Shown: piece by piece, positions 39,661 through 45,345 of the stretch
How the letters are laid out: each line of letters opens with the position of its first letter
How positions within the stretch are numbered: the first letter of the stretch is position 1
Assembly: GCA_964483175.1 (NCBI GenBank)
Contig: CAZAAT010000007.1
Span: 1 to 45,345, forward strand
Direction of reading: 5' to 3'
Length of the DNA stretch: 45,345 nucleotides
DNA from: JAAYHC01 sp964483175
GTDB lineage: Bacteria > Bacillota > UBA5301
Notes under the pieces: model-generated
Seen by the model: the letters and a program-made list of their open reading frames with translations, nothing else
What the model was told of the DNA's origin: nothing
The model's database searches: none
Made by a program: the position numbers and the translations under genes

Positions 39661-39930
39661 GGCTGTGCTAGACGGGGAGGTAGCGGTGCCCTCTGCTCGC
39701 AACCCGCTGTAGCGAGGTCGAATTCCCGTCCGAGGCCCGTTCTTGTGAGGTCTGCCTGTAATAAGTGGCGTTGAAGATTGGGTCCTACGCGGCAGGGCTT
39801 TACAAACCCCGTCAGGTCCGGAAGGAAGCAGCGGTAAGTAAAATCCCCTGGGTGCCGTAGGAGTGCCTGATTGGAGCAAACTGTTATGGTTACGCTCGGA
39901 AGGACTTGGTCGAAGTCGGGTGCACAGCCA
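39661..39930 (+). ncRNA. Large (Bacillus-type) signal recognition particle RNA
   Basis: The 270-base RNA starts ggctgtgc and ends gcacagcc, forming the closing helix. It has the 5' Alu-type region with ggggaggtagcggtgccc and the conserved SRP54-binding helix GGTCCGGAAGGAAGCAGC (39815-39832). The long form with an Alu domain is typical of Bacillota with endospores. The RNA joins Ffh to make the particle that targets nascent membrane proteins. A strong terminator follows. Confidence 0.93.
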
Positions 39931-39943
39931 GCATATTTTAATT

Positions 39944-39971
39944 AAGCCACGCTCACAATGAGCGTGGCTTT
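39944..39971. terminator. Bidirectional intrinsic terminator (SRP RNA and C45-like gene)
   Basis: Arms GCCACGCTCA (39946-39955) and TGAGCGTGGC (39959-39968) with loop CAA are flanked by AA and TTT. It ends the SRP RNA on the plus strand and can end the C45-like gene from the minus strand. Confidence 0.8.
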
Positions 39972-40047
39972 CGATCATCCGTGATCTTTAATCATCCATG
40001 AATTAATCTTACCGGATGCGGTTAGTCCTTGCCAATTTAGGTAAAGA

Positions 40048-41100
40048 TTATTCGGCAGTAAAATTGAAGCTGTCAAACTTGCCTCGACAGGGGCTGCCAG
40101 GACAGACTAGCATGGATGGTTCGGTGGTAGAAACGATTAGGGATGCGAAGGTTCTGGCCCCTTTTACCCCGTCTTGCTCATGGCGACAAATTCCTTTAGG
40201 ATAAAGAACATGATCGGCCAAGGTTTCTGCCAGCTCGGTAGCTGATAATGGTGCTTTATCCTGGAGTAAGTTGAGGCAGCGCTGGTAGCGTTCTGGTGAC
40301 TCCGGCCATTTGGTCAGCGCCAAATCGTTTTCACACAAGCCTGAGCTCAAGTAGTGATTGGTGTGAACAAGCACTCCGGATTCATCGGGCCCAAGCTCGC
40401 TGCTGGCTGAGATGGTCGTTTCGAGGTTAAGGCAGGATTGCTTGTCAGCAAGTAGATAATTACGGGCTGTTGCCCGTGTTGCCTCCTTGATCAGATTAAC
40501 CATCGCGCTCAGGTTGGTCTTTTCTAAAGCCAACCGGATTAAAATAGTGGCTGGTAATCCTTTTTGGATTCCGGATGATTCGAGACTGCAACTAGCCGCA
40601 GTCAAACCTCGGTCATTGACTCCGACCAAGCCTAGTGCACCGGCCACTGATAGCAGCATAATCTTTGGGCCATATTCAGGTCGAATTTCCCGCACGACCA
40701 AGAAACGATCGATGAGTTCATTCGGAAAGTCGAGATTGACCCCCACCAGGGTGTTGCCGCCTTTGGTCGCCGGGCCATTTACGGCTAAGAGAGTGTTTTC
40801 TGGAAATACACCGGAGGCAAATTCCGGGATGGTCTGGAGAAAGATGATCTTGGCTAGCGGCTGTTCACAGGCTTCGGCCAGGCTTAAGATTTCTTGCCAA
40901 AGATGGGGTGCGGCTTTGGCAATTTGCAGCTGAAAATACTCCTGTGCGCGTTCGAATAATGGTTCCGGGTCTACGAGGAGCCGGTTTCTGATGAATTGTT
41001 CAACCTCGGCTATCCAGTTGGCAATAAGTTCTTGGCACTGCAAACCATATTCTAGACCAAAAGTTCCGGGGTTTCCCGAACAGACCACTTTTGGAACCAT
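40048..41100 (-). CDS. C45 (acyl-transferase/peptidase) family protein with altered nucleophile
   Basis: The 350-residue protein resembles C45 family proteins (isopenicillin N acyltransferase-like Ntn hydrolases): LLAVNGPATKGGNTLVGVNLDF and GLVGVNDRGLTAASCSLESSG, then VHTNHYLSS and YQRCLNLL. In active members the mature N terminus begins with cysteine in a CT-x-x-A-V motif; here the matching residues are N102-T103. Either cleavage exposes threonine 103 as nucleophile, or the protein is inactive. The ATG follows aggaggagacaag. It sits on the minus strand between the SRP RNA and dnaX, which usually are neighbours. Confidence 0.75.
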   Translation of the reverse strand: MVPKVVCSGNPGTFGLEYGLQCQELIANWIAEVEQFIRNRLLVDPEPLFERAQEYFQLQIAKAAPHLWQEILSLAEACEQPLAKIIFLQTIPEFASGVFPENTLLAVNGPATKGGNTLVGVNLDFPNELIDRFLVVREIRPEYGPKIMLLSVAGALGLVGVNDRGLTAASCSLESSGIQKGLPATILIRLALEKTNLSAMVNLIKEATRATARNYLLADKQSCLNLETTISASSELGPDESGVLVHTNHYLSSGLCENDLALTKWPESPERYQRCLNLLQDKAPLSATELAETLADHVLYPKGICRHEQDGVKGARTFASLIVSTTEPSMLVCPGSPCRGKFDSFNFTAE

Positions 41101-41241
41101 CTTGTCTCCTCCTTAAGTGCACTCAAAAAGTCAATACCGTAAGCGGCAACGAGTTCCTCTAATAACCGTTTTGATAACCACAATGCCAAAAGGATAACCA
41201 TAGGGCCAAAGTGAATACTTTACCGAAGAAAGGGGAGGAAC

Positions 41242-42843
41242 ATGGCCTACATTACTTTATATCGTAAATGGCGACCGCAAAATTTTAGCGATGTGATCGG
41301 GCAGTCTCATGTTACTAGAACCCTTCAAAATGCTCTGCAAATGGGTAGGATTGGACATGCCTATTTATTTTCCGGGCCTCGAGGCACCGGCAAGACTACA
41401 GTTGCCAAACTATTTGCGAAGGCGGTAAACTGCGCCAAAGGTCCTGCGGCCGAACCGTGTGATGAGTGTGAAAACTGTTGCCAGATCAAACAGGGCGTTT
41501 CCATGGATGTCATCGAGATTGATGGTGCCTCCAATCGTGGTATTGATGAAATAAGAGATTTGCGGGAGAAGGTTAGGTTTGTTCCCAGCCAAGGTCGGTA
41601 CAAGGTCTATATTATCGATGAAGTTCATATGCTCACCACCGAGGCTTTTAATGCCTTATTAAAGACCTTAGAGGAGCCTCCAGGCCACGCCATCTTTATT
41701 TTTGCCACTACAGAGCCGCATAAGGTTCCGGCAACCATTTTGTCTCGGTGCCAGAGCTTTAGTTTTCACCGTATCGCACTTGCCGATTTAGTCGCTCGGC
41801 TGAGACAGGTGGCTGATGCCGAAAAACTTGAGATTGCCGATGGCGCGCTCCACCTGATCGCTCGCAACGCTCAGGGGGGGCTGCGAGATGCCCTGAGCTT
41901 GCTTGACCAGTGTATCGCTTTTGCCAGCGACTCAATTAGCGTGGAGGATGTAAAGGAGTTGCTGGGTGTAGTTGAGTTTGATCTCGTGGCCGATTTTACC
42001 GCGGCTCTCCAGGAAAGGAATTTGGTTCGGGCCTTAGAGGATATCGAGCAAGTAGTAGCTTTAGGTAAGGATCTGACCCAGTTTGCTTCTGCGGTTTTGG
42101 AGTATTGGCGAGACCTGATGGTTTACAAAGCCGGCGGAGGAAGTCCGGAGGATTACACAGATGCTGAACAGGCCAAACTGGTAGAACAGGCCGAATCTGC
42201 CAATCTAGCTGAATTAACCAAAATGGTCGCGTTGATGGGAGAAACCTTACCGGAGGTTCGCCGATACCAGACTAAGCTACCGTTAGAATTAGTGGCCTTG
42301 AAAGCGATCACCAGACCGGAGTTGCCGGAGGGGCCGCAGGCTCTCGCTGGCGACCAGAGGACATCAGCTGCCAAAAAACAAACAGAGGTCCAAACGAAAT
42401 CTGAACCTTTACCGAAGACCAAGCCGGCGCCTAAACCGAGTCAAAACATGCAACAGTCGGCAAATCAAGATTACCCAGAGGGTTCCGGGCTTGAACGGTG
42501 GCCGGAATTTTTGGCTTTCCTAAAGACCAGACAACTGTTAAAATTACAAGCATTACTGCGTGATGCGCTGCCTAAATTGGACGGGCAAAAATTATGGCTT
42601 ATTTTTCGGCCGGAGATGACTTTTCATCGTGACAACATCAATTTAGCCGGCAACCGAGAGGAGCTTGAGGCAGCTGCGGCTGAGTTTTTTCAAACTCGTT
42701 GGGAGATTGAGGCTGTTTGTGGAGGGGTACCGAGTTCAGAAACGGCAGAAAATACGCAAGGAAGTAGTCGGGAGCAAGATCCGATTGTGCAACGAGCTAT
42801 TAATATGTTTGGTGCTTCTATTGTAAAAATAGAAGAGAAATAG
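41242..42843 (+). CDS. dnaX: DNA polymerase III subunit gamma/tau
   Basis: The 533-residue clamp-loader ATPase has Walker A GPRGTGKTTVAK, a zinc site (CAKGPAAEPCDECENCC), DEVHMLTTEAFNALLKTLEEPP (Walker B) and LSRCQSF (sensor 1). The C-terminal region contains a charged and proline-rich linker (KTKPAPKPSQ) and a tau-like domain. The length is in the normal range. The gene has ggggaggaac before its ATG and starts the dnaX-ybaB-recR-yaaL operon. Confidence 0.96.
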   Translation: MAYITLYRKWRPQNFSDVIGQSHVTRTLQNALQMGRIGHAYLFSGPRGTGKTTVAKLFAKAVNCAKGPAAEPCDECENCCQIKQGVSMDVIEIDGASNRGIDEIRDLREKVRFVPSQGRYKVYIIDEVHMLTTEAFNALLKTLEEPPGHAIFIFATTEPHKVPATILSRCQSFSFHRIALADLVARLRQVADAEKLEIADGALHLIARNAQGGLRDALSLLDQCIAFASDSISVEDVKELLGVVEFDLVADFTAALQERNLVRALEDIEQVVALGKDLTQFASAVLEYWRDLMVYKAGGGSPEDYTDAEQAKLVEQAESANLAELTKMVALMGETLPEVRRYQTKLPLELVALKAITRPELPEGPQALAGDQRTSAAKKQTEVQTKSEPLPKTKPAPKPSQNMQQSANQDYPEGSGLERWPEFLAFLKTRQLLKLQALLRDALPKLDGQKLWLIFRPEMTFHRDNINLAGNREELEAAAAEFFQTRWEIEAVCGGVPSSETAENTQGSSREQDPIVQRAINMFGASIVKIEEK

Positions 42844-42883
42844 AGCATCTAACGTCGATTCACGACTAGAAAGGAGTTCAATC

Positions 42884-43207
42884 ATGAATATTGGCAAGAT
42901 GATGAAGCAGGTGCAAAAACTTCAGGAGGAGATGGCCAAGGTACAGGAGGAGCTTAAGGAGAAGACCGTCGAAGGCACCGCTGGTGGCGGAGTGGTCAAA
43001 GTAGTAGCTAATGGTCAGTATGAGCTAGTATCTGTCGCAATCGATCCGGAAGTGGTTGACCCGGAAGATGTAGAGATGCTACAGGATTTAATCGTAGCTG
43101 CTGCCAATGATGCTATGCGCAGAGCCCATGAGATGGCAACAAACGAATTGGCCAAAGTTACCGGTGGTCTGGACCTACCAGCCGGAGGCTTTCCTGGACT
43201 GTTTTAA
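42884..43207 (+). CDS. ybaB: Nucleoid-associated protein YbaB/EbfC
   Basis: The 107-residue protein begins MNIGKMMKQVQKLQEEMAKV and has the YbaB fold: a helix, VKVVANGQYELVSVAID, then VDPEDVEMLQDLIVAAAND and a C-terminal GGLDLPAG. It binds DNA as a dimer and is always found between dnaX and recR. The SD site is aaaggag. The role in nucleoid shape or replication is only partly understood. Confidence 0.95.
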   Translation: MNIGKMMKQVQKLQEEMAKVQEELKEKTVEGTAGGGVVKVVANGQYELVSVAIDPEVVDPEDVEMLQDLIVAAANDAMRRAHEMATNELAKVTGGLDLPAGGFPGLF

Positions 43208-43225
43208 CGAGGTAGTAATAGACCA

Positions 43226-43822
43226 GTGTATTATGCTGAACCTGTAGCCAGATTAATTAGTGAGCTTGCTAAGCTTCCCGGTGTCGGTCCAAAAACCGCT
43301 CAGAGGCTGGCCTTTCATTTTATTGCGCAGAACAAAGACGAAGTTAATAAGCTGGCCGCGGCGCTCATAGAGGTTAAAGATAAAATCAGGTATTGCTCGC
43401 AATGTAATAACATTACAGAGGTCGATCCTTGCCGCCTGTGCCAAGATCCCTCGCGAGACTCTACAGTTATTTGTGTGGTCGAACAGCCCAAAGATATAGT
43501 TGCCCTCGAAAAGACTCGTGAATTTCGGGGACGCTATCATGTGCTGCTTGGTGCTATTTCTCCGATGGAAGGGATCGGACCCAATGATATTCGGTTGCGC
43601 GAATTAATAGCACGGCTATCACCAGATGTGGTAAAAGAGGTTATACTGGCTACCTCCCCTACGGTCGAAGGTGAGGCTACGGCGATGTATGCTGCCCGCC
43701 TAGTTAAACCGTTGGGGATCAAGGTTACCCGGATCGCCCATGGTTTACCTGTTGGTGGTAATCTGGAGTACGTGGATGAGGTTACTTTGGCCAAAGCGCT
43801 TGAGGGACGCCGCGAGTTATAA
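43226..43822 (+). CDS. recR: Recombination mediator RecR
   Basis: The 198-residue protein has the helix-hairpin-helix (KLPGVGPKTAQRLAFH), a four-cysteine zinc motif (CSQCNNITEVDPCRLC), and a Toprim domain with VVEQPKDIVALEKT and GEATAMYAA. RecR loads RecA at gaps with RecF and RecO. GTG 43226 gives the expected MYY-EP N terminus, 18 bases after the ybaB stop. Confidence 0.96.
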   Translation: MYYAEPVARLISELAKLPGVGPKTAQRLAFHFIAQNKDEVNKLAAALIEVKDKIRYCSQCNNITEVDPCRLCQDPSRDSTVICVVEQPKDIVALEKTREFRGRYHVLLGAISPMEGIGPNDIRLRELIARLSPDVVKEVILATSPTVEGEATAMYAARLVKPLGIKVTRIAHGLPVGGNLEYVDEVTLAKALEGRREL

Positions 43823-43860
43823 ACTCAAATGTATAAAGGGCTAACAAGCCGGTCAATAAT

Positions 43861-43919
43861 GTGGATAGAATAGGCACTTGGAGGGAAACGCATGCCTAGG
43901 ATTCTATCCACTTTTTTTT
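43861..43919 (+). terminator. Terminator-like hairpin enclosing the yaaL start
   Basis: Arms GTGGATAGAAT (43861-43871) and ATTCTATCCAC (43901-43911) give 11 perfect pairs; after a 3-base bulge AGGCA (43872-43876) pairs with TGCCT (43893-43897). Eight T (43912-43919) follow directly. The SD site ggaggg of yaaL sits in the loop and its ATG (43892-43894) at the edge of the inner stem. Confidence 0.75.
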
Positions 43920-44170
43920 CGGAATTTCCTGGTCTAAAAACTAATGATAACACTGCTAATCCTTCGGAAGACAACTTGCTCGAAGATATTGAAGTAGCTA
44001 GACGTGAATGGACTAATGCCTGTGCTTTCTTTGAACAGGTCTCGGAACCAGATCTAGTAGATATGGCAATTTACTCTATGGAGGCAGCGGAAAAAAGGTA
44101 TATTTACCTATTGAAGCTGGCAAAACACCAAGGATTACAGTTGGCCGGTTATCCGGAGATCAACCTTTAG
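43892..44170 (+). CDS. yaaL: YaaL-like protein (DUF2508)
   Basis: The 92-residue protein matches the DUF2508/YaaL family by place (directly after recR) and pattern: an N-terminal acidic part, LLEDIEVARREWTNACAFFEQ, then DLVDMAIYSMEAAEKRYIYLLKLAKHQG. The function is unknown. The ATG is preceded by gagggaaacgc. The first codons coincide with the distal arm and T-run of a terminator-like hairpin. Its stop overlaps the end of the opposite pseudouridine synthase gene by 4 bases. Confidence 0.88.
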   Translation: MPRILSTFFSEFPGLKTNDNTANPSEDNLLEDIEVARREWTNACAFFEQVSEPDLVDMAIYSMEAAEKRYIYLLKLAKHQGLQLAGYPEINL

Positions 44171-45093
44171 TCAGCTAATCCCAGCTCGGCGAATCTATCG
44201 TATAAACGAATAACCCGGTCCATGTCTGCCGGCAACGGCGCTTCTAACTGTATCTCTTCTCCGCTAACCGGATGCAAGAAACAGAGCTGCTTGGCGTGGA
44301 GGGCCTGTCGATTAATTGGATCCTTTGCGGTGGGAATTCCATATAGGAAGTCCCCCAGCAGCGGATGGCCCAGATGGGCCAGGTGAACTCTGATCTGGTG
44401 CGTGCGGCCGGTTTCCAACTCGAGCTCAACTAGGCTCGCCTTCTGTCCCCAACTGCGCAAAGTTCGAAAATGAGTGACTGCCTCCTTGCCGTGGGGCGCC
44501 ACCTTATGTCTACTACTGACATTTTCGTCCGGAGCGATCGGAGCATCAATGGTACCGGTCTCGGGTGGCGTGCCGACAACCAGAGCCCAGTAAATTTTGC
44601 GAATTCGCTTGGCCTGGAGAGCCTCGATTAACTTTTGATGGACAATGGGGTTAAGGGAGACCAGAACCAAGCCGGAAGTATCTTTATCTAAGCGATGAAC
44701 GAGCCTTACCTGGCGAGAGATAGTTCCGCGGGATAGGTAATAGGCCAGTGCGTTGGCCAAAGTACCATCTTGATAATGTTTGACCGGGTGGGCAACCATC
44801 CCGGCCGGCTTATTAACGGCTAAGAAATATTCATCTTCATAGAGAATATCCAGGGGAATATCTTCTCCCGGCAACCCTGGTTCTTCATCGATTGCTTTGA
44901 TAGTTACGGTATCGCCGGGTCTAAGCAAATAATCGACTCGCTGCGGGTGTCCGTTGACTAATATGGCTTGGGCCTGTTTTAACTTGCGCAGCAAAGTTGT
45001 CGAGATCCCAATGGTTGACCGCAGGTAGGTTAATAACTTTACGGGTACTGGGCCCGGGTAAGTTGCTGATAGCCAAAGAGTGTTGGAGTTCAT
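44167..45093 (-). CDS. RluA/RluD-family pseudouridine synthase
   Basis: The 308-residue protein has an N-terminal S4 RNA-binding domain (LLRKLKQAQAILVNGHPQRV) and the catalytic RluA-type core with VHRLDKDTSGLVLVS (catalytic aspartate), TGRTHQIRVHLAHLGHPLLGD and RQALHAKQLCFLHP. It converts uridines in rRNA or tRNA to pseudouridine. ATG 45093 is chosen: the frame stays open to 45129 but neither start has an SD site, and the likely promoter at 45100-45129 begins transcription at this ATG. Which RNA position is modified cannot be told. Confidence 0.92.
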   Translation of the reverse strand: MNSNTLWLSATYPGPVPVKLLTYLRSTIGISTTLLRKLKQAQAILVNGHPQRVDYLLRPGDTVTIKAIDEEPGLPGEDIPLDILYEDEYFLAVNKPAGMVAHPVKHYQDGTLANALAYYLSRGTISRQVRLVHRLDKDTSGLVLVSLNPIVHQKLIEALQAKRIRKIYWALVVGTPPETGTIDAPIAPDENVSSRHKVAPHGKEAVTHFRTLRSWGQKASLVELELETGRTHQIRVHLAHLGHPLLGDFLYGIPTAKDPINRQALHAKQLCFLHPVSGEEIQLEAPLPADMDRVIRLYDRFAELGLAD

Positions 45094-45099
45094 AGGTAA

Positions 45100-45129
45100 A
45101 TTGTACCGAGATTTACGCAAATAAATCAA
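45100..45129 (-). promoter_or_regulatory. Promoter giving a probably leaderless pseudouridine synthase mRNA
   Basis: TTGATT (45129-45124) and TACAAT (45105-45100) on the minus strand are 18 bases apart. Six bases after the -10 box comes the A of the ATG at 45093, so the message would start at its start codon. No SD site is present. Confidence 0.5.
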
Positions 45130-45196
45130 GTTATTAGTTCTAAGTTTAATCTGAGGGGCATATATATATTAAGTTATTCAAAAATAGGAGGGATCC

Positions 45197-45208
45197 ATGC
45201 TCTGTTGA
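45197..45208 (+). other. Minimal three-codon ORF with strong SD site
   Basis: aggagggatcc is followed by ATG CTC TGT TGA. It could be a leader peptide of a transcript running to the right edge or a remnant. Besides this and the promoter at 45308, nothing else was recognised in 45130-45345. Confidence 0.25.
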
Positions 45209-45307
45209 CCAATGTTTAGATGCTTTGATTACGTAAATGAATAAGGCCTACCGAATCAAGCGGCTCACACACCCGGCAGCGTTGGCTATAAACCGCTAAA
45301 ATAGGTG

Positions 45308-45336
45308 TTGACAGCCGATTTGAGCCATGATAATAT
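45308..45336 (+). promoter_or_regulatory. Near-consensus sigma-A promoter pointing out of the window
   Basis: TTGACA (45308-45313) and TAATAT (45331-45336) are exactly 17 bases apart, with TGA just before the -10 box (extended type). This strength is typical of rRNA or tRNA operons. The gene it drives lies outside the window. Confidence 0.75.
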
Positions 45337-45345
45337 ACAGAAGTC

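Noticed and set aside
1..45345. CRISPR arrays, insertion sequences, prophage or integron parts
   Set aside because: No regularly spaced repeats, transposase, integrase or phage structural genes were recognised by eye.

Overview
The window reads as the chromosome of an anaerobic, probably spore-forming Bacillota (Clostridia or Limnochordia-like; the genus cannot be named from sequence alone). Supporting this are a long Bacillus-type SRP RNA with tRNA-Ser genes next to tadA, a dnaX-ybaB-recR-yaaL block as in Bacillus and Clostridium, rubrerythrin, a six-subunit Ech-type [NiFe]-hydrogenase, strong purine-rich Shine-Dalgarno (SD) sites and many TTG/GTG starts. No transposon, prophage or CRISPR array was seen. 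Genes are tightly packed on both strands, and 45 coding genes are supported, including several too short for routine gene calling.

Layout. 1-3.1 kb: the tail of a TSUP permease, then a minus-strand run of a DUF1540 protein, a MinD/FlhG-like ATPase with a YcgR-like N-terminal domain, a thioesterase and a flavin reductase, and a LiaF-like membrane protein. 3.1-7.8 kb: a Tat-exported molybdopterin oxidoreductase with its four-cluster Fe-S subunit and TorD chaperone, preceded by a hairpin-rich leader and a DUF2294 gene. 7.9-11.5 kb: a TVP38 protein, alpha-glucan phosphorylase, and a DUF421/DUF4363 pair. 11.5-19.7 kb: typA, a MarR-arsM operon with a perfect palindromic operator, a YyaL-like protein, a sodium symporter, an HD-GYP protein and a HAD phosphatase. 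19.7-22 kb: four very small minus-strand genes facing a subtilisin-like protease, with mother-cell-type promoter motifs. 22-23.6 kb: an Fe-S/cytochrome b electron-transfer pair with no catalytic subunit. 23.7-26.6 kb: a LacI/MalK-type pair and an exported NlpC/P60-like protein lacking its catalytic residues. 26.6-31.7 kb: echABCDEF. 31.7-36.1 kb: glgA, an aminotransferase, an M14 peptidase and rubrerythrin with a PerR-like box. 36.2-38.8 kb: an ECF sigma/anti-sigma/LysM-PrcB operon with a good ECF promoter. 38.8-45.3 kb: tadA, two tRNA-Ser, SRP RNA, an unusual C45-family gene, dnaX, ybaB, recR, yaaL, an RluA-type pseudouridine synthase and a strong outward promoter at the right edge.

Taken together, the metabolism inferred is low-potential: ferredoxin-linked proton reduction by Ech, plus one or two exported molybdoenzyme modules, with glycogen storage (glgA, glgP) and oxygen protection (rubrerythrin). 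The items most worth a second look are the terminator-like hairpin that encloses the start of yaaL, the small-protein/subtilisin cluster, the two enzyme families with altered catalytic residues, the YcgR-like/MinD fusion, and the two incomplete molybdoenzyme modules. All functional calls come from motif recognition by eye; no database search was run.
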